Shown here piece by piece: positions 32,235 through 40,414 of a DNA stretch of 64,000 bases. The first letter of the stretch is position 1, and each line of letters opens with the position of its first letter. The position numbers were made by a program, and so were the translations under genes. Below the pieces are notes generated by a model. It ran no database searches and was not told the DNA's origin. It was given only the letters and a program-made list of their open reading frames with translations. The DNA is from JAENVU01 sp031362155 (lineage in GTDB: Bacteria > Actinomycetota > Acidimicrobiia > IMCC26256 > JAENVU01), in the NCBI GenBank assembly GCA_031362155.1, contig JANLRZ010000206.1, positions 21,992-85,991 on the forward strand, in the 5' to 3' direction.

Positions 32235-33424
32235 AGGAGCATGACCTGGACGGGCGCGCCGGGATCGAGGCCGGGACCGTCGGGCAGGATCGCCAACCCG
32301 TTGGCGAGCGCCATCCCCGACAGCACGTTGCTCGCCTGCGTTCCGCTTCGCACCGCCACGTAGTGATCACCGTCGTAGTGGACGCGCACACGGTCGAAAT
32401 AGAGCTTCCCGTCGGCGCGTCGGGGCATGCCCTCACCTGCGATCGCGGTCACGACCGGCCGATCGACCTCGATGTGGCCCATCATCTGGCGCAATGCCGG
32501 GCGGGCGAACAATTCGAAACTCACATGCGAACTCACCGGGTTCCCGGGCAGCCCGAACACCGGGGTCCCGTCGATCCGGGCAAAAGCCAACGGCTTCGCC
32601 GGCTTGATCGACACCTGCCACCACTCGAGGACCCCGAGCTGCTCGAGCACCGCCTTCACGACGTCGTAGTCCCCCACCGAGACTCCACCGGTCGTCACGA
32701 TCGCGTCGCACGCCGCCGCAGCATCACGGAACATCGCGGTCACCGCGGATTCGTCGTCCCGGCCGATACCGAGGTCGATCGCTTCGCATCCGGCCTCGGC
32801 CACCAGGGCCAACATCATCGGTCGATTCGAGTCCCGGATCTGTCCGGGCGCGAGCACGCCCGGTCCTTCACGGAGTTCGTCGCCCGTGGAGATCACGCCC
32901 ACGCGAATCCGCGGATAGGCCGGCACGTCGGCCAACCCGAGCGACGCCAACACCCCGAGGTGGGCAGGACTCAGCACCGCGCCCTTGGTGAACACGAGAT
33001 CGCCTTCGGCCACGTCGCCGCCCGGACGGCGGATGTGATCGCCGTGCGTCGCCTCAACCTGGATCATGACGCCGTCATCACCGTCGCGGTCGGTGCGTTC
33101 GACCATGACAATCGCGTCGGCACCTTGTGGCATCGGCGCGCCCGTCATGATGCGAATGGCTTCACCGGATCCGACGGGAATCGTCGGCGCGTGGCCGGCC
33201 GCCAGATCACCCACCACTCGTAACCGCACCGGCGCCCCGGCGGTGTCGACAGCCCGAACTGCGTATCCGTCCATTGCGGTGTTCGCGAACGGCGGCACGG
33301 CTTCACCGGCCACGATGTCGCCGGCCAGCACCAGGCCGAGCGCGTCTCGTAACGGCACCATCCCCGCGTGCGGGGTCGGGACCGCGGCGCGGATGTGCGC
33401 CTGCACGACCTCGAGTGACTCCAC
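32228..33424 (-). CDS. moeA: molybdopterin molybdotransferase (gephyrin-like Glp)
   Basis: A 398-residue MoeA. It shows the family blocks PPFANTAMDGYAV, GEAIRIMTGAPMPQGADAIVMVE, a MoCF-type domain with STGDEL and SNRPMM, TTGGVSVGDYD, and PGNPVSSHVSFELF, then the C-terminal beta domain. It inserts molybdate into adenylated molybdopterin. In corynebacteria and Streptomyces the orthologue (Glp) also binds FtsZ and the membrane receptor GlpR/SepX, a candidate for which lies at 28745. The start is GTG 33424: AGGAG sits six bases upstream, whereas the ATG at 33430 directly abuts it. It follows galU by 40 bp, so the two probably form an operon. Confidence 0.95.
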   Translation of the reverse strand: MESLEVVQAHIRAAVPTPHAGMVPLRDALGLVLAGDIVAGEAVPPFANTAMDGYAVRAVDTAGAPVRLRVVGDLAAGHAPTIPVGSGEAIRIMTGAPMPQGADAIVMVERTDRDGDDGVMIQVEATHGDHIRRPGGDVAEGDLVFTKGAVLSPAHLGVLASLGLADVPAYPRIRVGVISTGDELREGPGVLAPGQIRDSNRPMMLALVAEAGCEAIDLGIGRDDESAVTAMFRDAAAACDAIVTTGGVSVGDYDVVKAVLEQLGVLEWWQVSIKPAKPLAFARIDGTPVFGLPGNPVSSHVSFELFARPALRQMMGHIEVDRPVVTAIAGEGMPRRADGKLYFDRVRVHYDGDHYVAVRSGTQASNVLSGMALANGLAILPDGPGLDPGAPVQVMLLT

Positions 33425-33464
33425 GACCATCTCCTTCCGCGCGCCGCACTCAGGCGGCGCCCGG

Positions 33465-34349
33465 TCAGATGATGCCGCGTCGGGACAGGGTTTCGAGCAA
33501 GAACCGCTCCAGCTCGGGCGCGAGGTCCTCCCGGTCCAACGCCAGTTCGACGTTGGCGCGCAGGAAATCGACCTTCTGACCGATGTCGAACCGGCCGTCG
33601 GTGAACACCTGGCCGTAGACCGTCTGGTCCTGATTCAGCAATCCGATCGCGTCGGTCAACTGCAGTTCGCCGCCGGCACCCGGCTCGATCCGGTCCAACG
33701 CCTCGAAGATCTCGGGCGTGAACACGTAGCGACCGATGACCGCCAGGTTCGACGGCGCGTCTTCCTGCTTCGGCTTCTCGACGATCGATCGCACCCGCAC
33801 CAAGGTCTCCTCGACCTCTTCGGGCTCGACACAGCCGTACGAAGAGATCTCCTCCGGCTTGACCTGCTTCAGCGCAAGGACGGAGCGGCCGTAGCGGTCG
33901 TGCACATCGAGCATGGCGCGGAGCAGCGCAGAATCGTCGACCATGATGTCGTCGCCGAGCATCACCGCGAACGGTTCGTCACCGACGTGCTCGCGTGCGA
34001 CCGACACCGCGTGTCCGAGACCCAGCGGATCCTTCTGCCGGATGAAGTGGATGTTGCCGAGCTCGGACGACTCTTGCACTTCCTTCAACAGGTCGGTCTT
34101 GCCCTGCTGCTCGAGGTAGTACTCGAGCTCGAAGTTGCGGTCGAAGTGGTCCTCGATCGCGCGCTTGCCCCGACCCGTGATGATGAGAATGTCGGTGAGC
34201 CCGGCGCGGACGGCCTCCTCCACCACGTACTGGATCGACGGCTTGTCGACGACCGGCAGCATCTCCTTCGGCTGGCTCTTGGTCGCCGGGAGAAACCGGG
34301 TACCCATACCTGCGGCGGGAATAACGGCCTTACGGACGCGGGGGTTCAT
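33465..34349 (-). CDS. galU: UTP-glucose-1-phosphate uridylyltransferase
   Basis: A 294-residue nucleotidyltransferase of standard GalU length. N-terminal motif VIPAAGMGTRFLPATKSQPKEMLPVVDKP carries the nucleotide-binding loop and the catalytic Lys. FAVMLGDDIM holds the metal Asp, and GCVEPEE and EKPKQEDAPS are typical. It makes UDP-glucose for cell-envelope polysaccharides, glycolipids and trehalose. It leads an operon with moeA, a pairing conserved in actinobacteria. It lies 67 bp from plsY on the same strand. Confidence 0.97.
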   Translation of the reverse strand: MNPRVRKAVIPAAGMGTRFLPATKSQPKEMLPVVDKPSIQYVVEEAVRAGLTDILIITGRGKRAIEDHFDRNFELEYYLEQQGKTDLLKEVQESSELGNIHFIRQKDPLGLGHAVSVAREHVGDEPFAVMLGDDIMVDDSALLRAMLDVHDRYGRSVLALKQVKPEEISSYGCVEPEEVEETLVRVRSIVEKPKQEDAPSNLAVIGRYVFTPEIFEALDRIEPGAGGELQLTDAIGLLNQDQTVYGQVFTDGRFDIGQKVDFLRANVELALDREDLAPELERFLLETLSRRGII

Positions 34350-34416
34350 CGGGTCTCACACCTCATACGGAGCTGACGGTACTGCCTACCCCGGCGTTTT
34401 CGGCAGGTCGATGCGC

Positions 34417-35034
34417 TCAGTTGACTCCTGATTCCGGTGGAGATGTCCCATCCGTCCGGAGTTCGGCCCCGCGGAGCAGTCGCCGGAGGTTCGGCAGGTG
34501 TCGAATGATCACCAGGAGGGCGAGCACGCTCGTGATCCCGATCTCCCATCCGGCTCGACCGGTCAGTGCACAGCCGACGGGGAACAGCACGGCGATGACG
34601 AGCGACCCGACCGAGGCCAATTTCAAGACCCGGGCCGCGACGAACCACACGGCGGCCAATACGAGCGACACCAGCGGGTTCAACACTGCGAGCATCCCGC
34701 CCGCGGTCGCCACGCCCTTGCCACCCCGAAAACCCCGGGTGACGGGATAGGTGTGACCGATCACGGCCAGGAACCCGAGGACATAGGCCGCCGGCCGACC
34801 CGACACCACGAGCCCGACGCCCGCGGCGATCGCGCCCTTGGCCAGGTCGCCGGCCATGACGAGCAGTCCCGCCTTCCAGCCCATGATGCGGGCGACATTC
34901 GACGCCCCCGGATTGCCCGAACCTTCGGCGGTGACGTCGTGGCCCCCGGCGCGCGCCACGAGGATGGCCGTCGGGAACGTGCCCAGGAGGTACGCCGGCA
35001 CCGCAAGGAGGCAGATCCAGAGGGCGTCGGTCAT
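34417..35034 (-). CDS. plsY: glycerol-3-phosphate acyltransferase PlsY
   Basis: A 205-residue integral membrane protein. PlsY motifs in order are GSGNPGASNV (motif 1), GHTYPVTRGFRGGKGVAT (motif 2, with the active His region and phosphate-binding loop), and a third membrane-edge segment near GWEIGIT. About five hydrophobic helices are visible. It transfers acyl groups from acyl phosphate to glycerol-3-phosphate, the first step of phospholipid synthesis; PlsX is not in this window. The ATG at 35034 has a GGGG four bases upstream. It is divergent from the FmdB gene. Confidence 0.95.
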   Translation of the reverse strand: MTDALWICLLAVPAYLLGTFPTAILVARAGGHDVTAEGSGNPGASNVARIMGWKAGLLVMAGDLAKGAIAAGVGLVVSGRPAAYVLGFLAVIGHTYPVTRGFRGGKGVATAGGMLAVLNPLVSLVLAAVWFVAARVLKLASVGSLVIAVLFPVGCALTGRAGWEIGITSVLALLVIIRHLPNLRRLLRGAELRTDGTSPPESGVN

Positions 35035-35046
35035 AGGACCCCATTA

Positions 35047-35075
35047 TTCAAGGCCACAGGGGTGTCGGGTAGGAT
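35047..35075 (+). promoter_or_regulatory. candidate promoter of the FmdB gene
   Basis: TTCAAG (35047-35052) and TAGGAT (35070-35075) are separated by 17 bp. The -10 is good; the -35 matches only about half of consensus. Start of transcription would be near 35082, giving a leader of about 40 nt. Confidence 0.45.
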
Positions 35076-35122
35076 GGAAGGTCCCTCATTCACCCCGTTC
35101 TCCCTTTGAGGTCGCACCGAAA

Positions 35123-35506
35123 ATGCCCACCTATGAGTACGTCTGCTCGAAGTGCGACCAGCACATCGAGGTGTACCAGACCTTCGCCGAAGACCCGCTC
35201 AAGCGGCATGCGGGGTGTGGCGGCAAGCTGACCAAGGTGCTGGGTGCGGTCGGGATCGTCCTCAAGGGGTCGGGGTTCTACCGCACCGACAACCCGTCGT
35301 CGTCGCGGCGCAGCGCCGAGAAGTCCGACAGCTCGTCGTCGAGTTCGGCGTCCGGCAGTGGTTCCGATTCCAAGTCGTCCGATTCGAAGTCGTCGGACTC
35401 CAAGTCGTCGGATTCCAAGTCGTCCGACTCCGGAAGTTCGTCGAAATCGGATTCGGGCACCAAGAAATCCGACCCGAAGAAATCCAGTACCAAGAAATCG
35501 GCGTAA
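35123..35506 (+). CDS. FmdB-type zinc ribbon protein with Ser/Asp/Lys-rich tail
   Basis: A 127-residue protein. Residues 1-50 are the FmdB/CxxC regulatory zinc ribbon: PTYEYVCSKC supplies two Cys, and the second knuckle reads HAGC, so the site would be Cys2-His-Cys instead of Cys4. After GFYRTDN the sequence becomes a low-complexity tail of about 70 residues with repeated KSSDS units, then KSDPKKSSTKKSA. This tail is probably disordered. Its DNA contains an almost perfect 15-bp tandem repeat. FmdB-type proteins are putative regulators; the precise role is not known. The ATG at 35123 fits the family start (MPTYEY). Confidence 0.88.
   Translation: MPTYEYVCSKCDQHIEVYQTFAEDPLKRHAGCGGKLTKVLGAVGIVLKGSGFYRTDNPSSSRRSAEKSDSSSSSSASGSGSDSKSSDSKSSDSKSSDSKSSDSGSSSKSDSGTKKSDPKKSSTKKSA
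35372..35431 (+). repeat. four 15-bp tandem repeats inside the FmdB gene
   Basis: Units AAGTCGTCCGATTCG, AAGTCGTCGGACTCC, AAGTCGTCGGATTCC and AAGTCGTCCGACTCC each encode KSSDS. They differ only at silent positions, so the protein repeat is exact. Copy number could vary between strains. Confidence 0.85.
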
Positions 35507-35605
35507 TATCCCGGCGCGGGTGACGACCCGCGGCACCGAACTCGCGAGGCCCTGCCGCCTCCCCCCTTCCCCGACAGTGTTCATCTCTCCTGTCCGGGGG
35601 TTCCC

Positions 35606-36259
35606 ATGTTCCGACGTTCTCCACGCGCCGCGATGCTGTGGGCGGCGGCCGCACTCGTTGCCGTCGTCACTGCTACCACGGTGATCAGCACGCTCTCCTC
35701 GCTCCGCCACCAAGACCAAGCCTTCGGCGCGCTCAGCTCGATCGTGGTGGCACGCCGCGATCTCCCGCTCGGCACGCGCCTCACCCGCGAAGATCTGGCG
35801 CTGCGCCAACTCCGTGGCGAATCGCCGGATTCCGATGTGCTGCACTCCACCGCCGCGGCCGCCGGCCGCACGCTCACGACGCCGCTCCTCCGCGGCGGTG
35901 TCCTGACCCGTCGGCATGTCGCACCGGCCGACCGCGGTGGCCTCGGTGCCGTCGTCCCCCCTGATCAGCGCGCCGTGCGCCTGGTCATCGAACACGGGTT
36001 GCAACCCGCGGTCGGCGACCTCGTCGATGTACTGGCCACGTTTGATCCCGCCACACTGGGCGACGGCGGGGACCCGACGATCGTCATCGCACCCGCGGTG
36101 CCGGTGCTCGCGGTCGAGTCGGGCACCGACGCGGGCGACACCGTCGCCGTCACCGTGCTGGTGATGCCACGCACCGCCAGCCGGCTGGCATTCGCGAGTG
36201 CCACCGGGACCCTCAGCCTCGCGCTGGCACCACCCGAAGCCGCGGCGAATCGGGGATGA
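35606..36259 (+). CDS. CpaB/RcpC-like SAF-domain protein
   Basis: A 217-residue exported protein. It has one N-terminal membrane helix (MLWAAAALVAVVTATTVIS). A SAF domain follows (residues about 45-110: VVARRDLPLGTRLTREDLALRQL, and GRTLTTPLLRGGVLTRRHV), then an RcpC/CpaB-type beta domain (RAVRLVIEHGLQPAVGDLVDVLATF). In Flp/Tad pilus systems CpaB helps the secretin; this genome has no secretin nearby. Actinobacteria often carry a lone homologue close to the FmdB gene, as here. The ATG at 35606 has GGGGG five bases upstream. The role is unknown. Confidence 0.8.
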   Translation: MFRRSPRAAMLWAAAALVAVVTATTVISTLSSLRHQDQAFGALSSIVVARRDLPLGTRLTREDLALRQLRGESPDSDVLHSTAAAAGRTLTTPLLRGGVLTRRHVAPADRGGLGAVVPPDQRAVRLVIEHGLQPAVGDLVDVLATFDPATLGDGGDPTIVIAPAVPVLAVESGTDAGDTVAVTVLVMPRTASRLAFASATGTLSLALAPPEAAANRG

Positions 36260-36299
36260 GCGGCGACACGAACCGAGGGAGCGAACAGACGCGTCCGGG

Positions 36300-37655
36300 T
36301 TAACCACCCGCCATGGTCATGTCGCCGATCAAGATCGTGAGGCCCGCAGTTCCGCCGGGCAGCCACGTCAGATCGGATCCGAGCGCAAGCACGTCGAGCA
36401 GCATCCGCGGCAACGTGGAGGCGATCGTGATCTCTCGCACCGGTCCCGCGAACTGCCCGTCGCGCACCATGAGGCCCTCCGCCCCCACCGAGAAGTCTCC
36501 GCTCGCCGTGTTGGTGCCCGAGTGCAGCCCCGACACCGATTGGACGTAGAGCGCCTCGGGCACCGCAGCCATGACCTCGGCCGCACTCATCGTTCCCGGA
36601 ACGAAATGCAGTGCCCGGGCCCCGACCCCCGGCGTGGAGGCGTAGCCCCGCACCGCGGAACCCGTGGTCTGCGCGCCGGTCCGGCGCGCGGTATAGAGGT
36701 TGTGGAGAAAGCTCTCCAACCGACCATCGCGCACCAGTGTGGTCGGCCGCGTCGGGACCCCTTCACCGTCGACGGGGCTCGCGCCGAACGCGGCCGGGTT
36801 GGTGGGGTCGTCGACGATCGTCACCCGCGTGGCGCCAACCATCTCCCCCATGCGGTCGGCAAACATGGAACGGCCCTTCAGTACCGCCTCGCCGTTGAGT
36901 GCCGCGCCGAGCAACCCGAGGAACGACGACGTCACGAGCGGGTCGAGGATCACGGGAAGCCGCTGGGTCTTGGGTTGGGTTGCCCCCAAGAGCCGGGTCG
37001 CTCGCTCCGCTGCCATGGTCGCGGCGTGATCGATGTCGAGATCGGCGTAGGCCCGGCCGACGGAAAAACCGTACCCGGTCTGGGTGGCATCCCGATCTCC
37101 CGCGAGCGCGGCACTACTCACCGACGTCATCGTGCGGGCCAGCGACGCCGAGACGCCAGTGGACGCGACCATTGCCATCTCGAGCGAAGCGTCGCCGTAG
37201 TCGGTCGATTCGACGCCGCGCACGCGAGCGTCGGCCGCGAGCACGGCGCGATCCAATGCGATGGCGAGCGCGACTTTGTCTTCGGTGGGCGTCGATCCGA
37301 CGTCGCCGCGCCAGAGGTCGAGTTCAACGGGGGTGCGGCCATCAACGTCGGCGGGCTCGGTCAGTCCGTAACCGTCATCCGGTGACCCGTAGGCAGCGTT
37401 GTCGCGGGCGTCGGCGGTCGTCGCCGCGACGACCTCCGGTTCGAGCGACCCCGCGTACGCGATGCCTTGGCGCCCGTCGACGATCACCCGGACACCGATC
37501 CCTGCGACCTCGGCGACGGCGAGCGACTCGACGTTGCCGTTGAAGACTTTGACTTCGGTCTCGCGCGACTGGATCACGTAGGCCTCGAGCTGCTCGCCCG
37601 GCTGCACGCCCTCGACGACGCGCGCGGCAATGGAATGCAGGTCGGAAGTGCTCAC
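36300..37655 (-). CDS. tldE: TldE/PmbA metalloprotease partner subunit
   Basis: A 451-residue member of the TldE (PmbA) family, the non-catalytic partner of TldD. It starts with the dimer-type VVEGVQPGEQLEAYVIQSRETEVKVFNGNVE, followed by GIGVRVIVDGRQGIAYAG, and ends in IGDMTMAGG. It lacks the HExxxH zinc motif, as expected. The start is GTG 37655, whose first four bases (GTGA) overlap the tldD stop, so translation is coupled. TldD/E complexes trim peptides and, in some bacteria, process RiPP precursors; nothing near here suggests such a precursor. It is convergent with the CpaB-like gene. Confidence 0.93.
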   Translation of the reverse strand: MSTSDLHSIAARVVEGVQPGEQLEAYVIQSRETEVKVFNGNVESLAVAEVAGIGVRVIVDGRQGIAYAGSLEPEVVAATTADARDNAAYGSPDDGYGLTEPADVDGRTPVELDLWRGDVGSTPTEDKVALAIALDRAVLAADARVRGVESTDYGDASLEMAMVASTGVSASLARTMTSVSSAALAGDRDATQTGYGFSVGRAYADLDIDHAATMAAERATRLLGATQPKTQRLPVILDPLVTSSFLGLLGAALNGEAVLKGRSMFADRMGEMVGATRVTIVDDPTNPAAFGASPVDGEGVPTRPTTLVRDGRLESFLHNLYTARRTGAQTTGSAVRGYASTPGVGARALHFVPGTMSAAEVMAAVPEALYVQSVSGLHSGTNTASGDFSVGAEGLMVRDGQFAGPVREITIASTLPRMLLDVLALGSDLTWLPGGTAGLTILIGDMTMAGG

Positions 37656-39037
37656 GTGGCGGTCCCGCCCACCGTGAGTTCAGCCACCCGCAGGGTGGGT
37701 TGGCCGGACGACACCGGCACGCTCTGACCGTCCTTGCCACACATGCCGGTCCACGTCTCGAAGTCGTTGCCGACGACGTCGACCGCGCGCAGCGCTTCGG
37801 GGCCGTTTCCGATGAGCTGGGCCGCTCGCACGGGGTAGGTGATCTCACCGTTCTCGATCATGTACGCCTCCGTGATCCCGAAGACGAAGTCGCCGGTCGC
37901 GGTGTTGACCTGTCCGCCGCCGAGTGCGACGCAATAGAGCCCGTACGGCGTCTGGCGGATGATCTCGTCCGGATCCTCCTTGCCCGGGGTGATGTAAGTG
38001 TTCGTCATCCGCACCATAGGAAGGTGTTGATACGTCTCGCGCCGCCCGTTCCCCGAACTCGCCCGTCCATCACGACGGGCGCGCAGCAGGTCCCACATGT
38101 AGTCGGTGAGGATGCCGTCGTCGATGAGCACGTTGCGTTGTGCGGGTGCGCCTTCGTCGTCGATCGTGCACGCACCCCAATCGTGAGCGAGGCCACCGTC
38201 GTCGACCAGCGTGACCCCCTGACCCGCGACGCGATCGCCCACGCGACCCGCGAACACCGACGCGTCGCGAGCCACCAGATCGGCTTCCAGACCGTGCCCG
38301 CATGCTTCGTGGAACAGCACCCCGCCGGCACCTCGACGCAAGACGACCGGCAACTTGCCGCTCGGCGCGGGCCGAGCCTCGAGCTTCGACACCGCGCGGG
38401 CCGCCGCGATACGGGCGATCTCCTCGGGTGGGTGCTCGTCGAAGAACTCGAATCCGACGGTTCGCCCTGGTGCTTCGCTCCCGGTCTGGAGCCCGGTGTC
38501 GGCTGCGGCGACGCAGCTCACAACGAAACGGGTCCGCACCTGGTCGTCCGAGGCCAGCACACCATCGGAGTTGGCGACGAGGAAGCGACGCCGGCCATCG
38601 GCGTAACTCGCGGTGACCTGGGTGATGGAGTCCGAGTGCGAGCGGGCGGCGGCGTCGGCTCGCTCGAGCATCTCGACCTTCGCCTGCTTCGACACCGACT
38701 CGGGCAGCGTCACGATCGCCTGCGGGGTGTTCACGCTCGGTGTGAGTGCCGCGACCCGAGTCCCGGGACCACCGGCACTGGCCGCAGCCGACGCCGCCTG
38801 GGCGGCTGCCCCGAGTCCGGCCTCGGTGAGGTCGGACGTGTGGGCGAATCCAGTGGTCTCACCCTTGACGACCCGGATCCCCGCACCCCGGCTGCGCCCG
38901 GACCGCATCTCCTCGACCTTGCCGTCGTCGAAGGTGGCCGAGGTCGACGCTCGATCCTCGACGAAGACGTCGGCGAAATCGCCGCCGCCCGCCATTGCGC
39001 GGTCCAGCGTGGCTTCCACGATACGAGTCTCGATCAA
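37652..39037 (-). CDS. tldD: TldD zinc metalloprotease
   Basis: A TldD protein of about 461 residues. Zinc ligands are in LFHEACGHGLEAD (HExxxH pattern). The strand DGGLAHDWGACTIDDEGAPAQRNVLIDDG, the RMTNTYITPGKEDPDEII block and the C-terminal WTGMCGKDGQSVPVSSGQPTLRV all fit. It forms a heterodimer with TldE and cleaves unfolded peptides. I chose TTG 39037, where GGAGG lies eight bases upstream; the longest frame extends to 39322 but that part overlaps the divergent hot-dog gene. A GTG at 39046 is another option. Confidence 0.92.
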   Translation of the reverse strand: MIETRIVEATLDRAMAGGGDFADVFVEDRASTSATFDDGKVEEMRSGRSRGAGIRVVKGETTGFAHTSDLTEAGLGAAAQAASAAASAGGPGTRVAALTPSVNTPQAIVTLPESVSKQAKVEMLERADAAARSHSDSITQVTASYADGRRRFLVANSDGVLASDDQVRTRFVVSCVAAADTGLQTGSEAPGRTVGFEFFDEHPPEEIARIAAARAVSKLEARPAPSGKLPVVLRRGAGGVLFHEACGHGLEADLVARDASVFAGRVGDRVAGQGVTLVDDGGLAHDWGACTIDDEGAPAQRNVLIDDGILTDYMWDLLRARRDGRASSGNGRRETYQHLPMVRMTNTYITPGKEDPDEIIRQTPYGLYCVALGGGQVNTATGDFVFGITEAYMIENGEITYPVRAAQLIGNGPEALRAVDVVGNDFETWTGMCGKDGQSVPVSSGQPTLRVAELTVGGTAT

Positions 39038-39078
39038 CCCGTTCACCTCCGATGTGCTCAGTTCGTCCAGCGAGTGCG

Positions 39079-39084
39079 TATGGT
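39079..39084 (+). promoter_or_regulatory. -10 hexamer TATGGT, leaderless start
   Basis: TATGGT ends 6 nt before the GTG at 39091. Confidence 0.55.
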
Positions 39085-39090
39085 ACGTCC

Positions 39091-39477
39091 GTGCCGCTCG
39101 ATGCAGGTCTCTCCGGGTTCGTCTCCCACGTGGTCTTGGAGTCCGACACCGCGCTCGCGCAAGGAACCGGTTCGGTTGCCGTGATCTCGACCCCCGAAGT
39201 TGTCCGGCTGGCCGAGCAGGCCGCCGTCGCGGCGGTCGATGGCCATGTCCCCGAAGGCCACACGACCGTGGGCTACCGGGTGCAGTTGGATCACCTCGCA
39301 CCCGTCGCGGTCGGCGAATCACTCACGGCCGAAGCGGTCCTCGAGACGATCGAAGGTCGGCGGCTGACGTTCCGGGTGTCGGTGAAGTACCGCGCCGGCC
39401 TCGTGGCCGCGGGTCGCATCACCCGGGTGGCGGTGGAGGAAGCCCGATTCCTCGCCCGCGCCGCCGGCAGCACGTAG
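39091..39477 (+). CDS. FlK-like hot-dog thioesterase
   Basis: A 128-residue hot-dog protein of the fluoroacetyl-CoA thioesterase-like family. The three residues that act in FlK are all in place: Thr in VISTPEV, Glu in RLAEQAA and His in QLDHLAP. VGESL and GRRLTFRVSV are also typical. It should hydrolyse a small acyl-CoA. Many actinobacteria carry such genes without fluoro-metabolism, so the substrate is left open. The start is GTG 39091, which gives the family length; the open frame before it overlaps tldD on the opposite strand. Confidence 0.83.
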   Translation: MPLDAGLSGFVSHVVLESDTALAQGTGSVAVISTPEVVRLAEQAAVAAVDGHVPEGHTTVGYRVQLDHLAPVAVGESLTAEAVLETIEGRRLTFRVSVKYRAGLVAAGRITRVAVEEARFLARAAGST

Positions 39478-39516
39478 CAGGCGCTCCCCGCGGCGGCCCT
39501 TGCTGTGCGGCCGTTG

Positions 39517-40350
39517 CTAGCCGACGGTTGCGGCGGCGTCGATCGACGCGAGGAAGCGGCGCAGCTCCGCCAGCCACGCGTCGCCGTTTTCGAACTGCGG
39601 TGAGTGACCCGCGTCGGGAATGACCACCAGCTCCGCACCGGGAATGGCCGCGGCCATGGCGTGCGATCCCGTAAGGAACGGTCGGTCTTGCGCACCGACC
39701 ATCACCAAGGTCGGACACGACACCGCGACGGCCAACTGGTCGAGTTGCTCGGGTTGGTCGCGTACGTCGATCAGCATCTTCGTGTACATCGCCTGGCGCA
39801 GCGTCGCCCACTTGCGATCGCCGAACTCCCGGTAGCCGGGACGCTCGCGCAACATCTGCTCGTACGCCGGCGTCCCCAGCGGAGAGAACGCGTCCATGAC
39901 GCGCTTGAGTTCGTCCATACCCTGCTCGTTCGCGATCTGGACCCCGAGGTCGATGATCTCGGAGTCCAGCGTCGGCACCGGGCCCGATGACGTGTCCATC
40001 AACACGAGTGCGTCGATCCGCTCAGGGGTGCGCAGGACGAACCGCCGCACCAGCATCCCGCCCATCGAGTGGCCCAACACTCGGAAGGTCGAGATGCCGA
40101 GTTGGTCGACCACGCACTCGAGGTCGCTCGCGAACCGATCGAGGGAGTAGGCGTCCTCGTCCTCGGGGCCACCACTCGCCCCGTGGCCGCGTAGGTCGAA
40201 CGCCACCACCCGGTGGTCGACCGCTAGATCGTCGATCTGATCGAAGAAGTCTTCCTTGGCGCCACCGAATCCGTGCACCAGCACCAGCACCGGCCCGGCG
40301 CCGCGATCGACGACTTCCAACTCGACACCATCATCGGCGATGACGCGCAC
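39517..40350 (-). CDS. alpha/beta-fold hydrolase
   Basis: A 277-residue soluble alpha/beta hydrolase. The oxyanion region is VLVHGFGG, the nucleophile elbow GHSMGG, and the catalytic His is in DAGHSPQFE; the acid is probably Asp in VGAQDRPF. A cap domain of helices lies between residues about 140 and 200. Length and motif spacing fit esterases, epoxide hydrolases and haloalkane dehalogenases; the serine in GHSMGG favours esterase, lactonase or C-C hydrolase over dehalogenase. The start is GTG 40350 with GGAGGAGGG just upstream; the longer frame to 40401 would include the ribosome site. Confidence 0.9.
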   Translation of the reverse strand: MRVIADDGVELEVVDRGAGPVLVLVHGFGGAKEDFFDQIDDLAVDHRVVAFDLRGHGASGGPEDEDAYSLDRFASDLECVVDQLGISTFRVLGHSMGGMLVRRFVLRTPERIDALVLMDTSSGPVPTLDSEIIDLGVQIANEQGMDELKRVMDAFSPLGTPAYEQMLRERPGYREFGDRKWATLRQAMYTKMLIDVRDQPEQLDQLAVAVSCPTLVMVGAQDRPFLTGSHAMAAAIPGAELVVIPDAGHSPQFENGDAWLAELRRFLASIDAAATVG

Positions 40351-40400
40351 GTTTCCCTCCTCCGCATCCAAGACGCCACGGAAGGCGCCGAAGGACCCCA

Positions 40401-40406
40401 TAGGCT
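40401..40406 (+). promoter_or_regulatory. -10 hexamer TAGGCT, leaderless start
   Basis: TAGGCT ends 8 nt before the ATG at 40415 and would drive the three-gene operon that follows. Confidence 0.55.
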
Positions 40407-40414
40407 AGGCCCTC

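Noticed and set aside
35372..35431. CRISPR-like repeats
   Set aside because: The units are 15 bp, contiguous and encode KSSDS in frame. There are no spacers. No other array was seen in the window.
36300..39037. TldD/TldE as a peptide natural product (RiPP) system
   Set aside because: No precursor peptide, radical-SAM partner or export gene lies close by. The pair is a widespread housekeeping protease.
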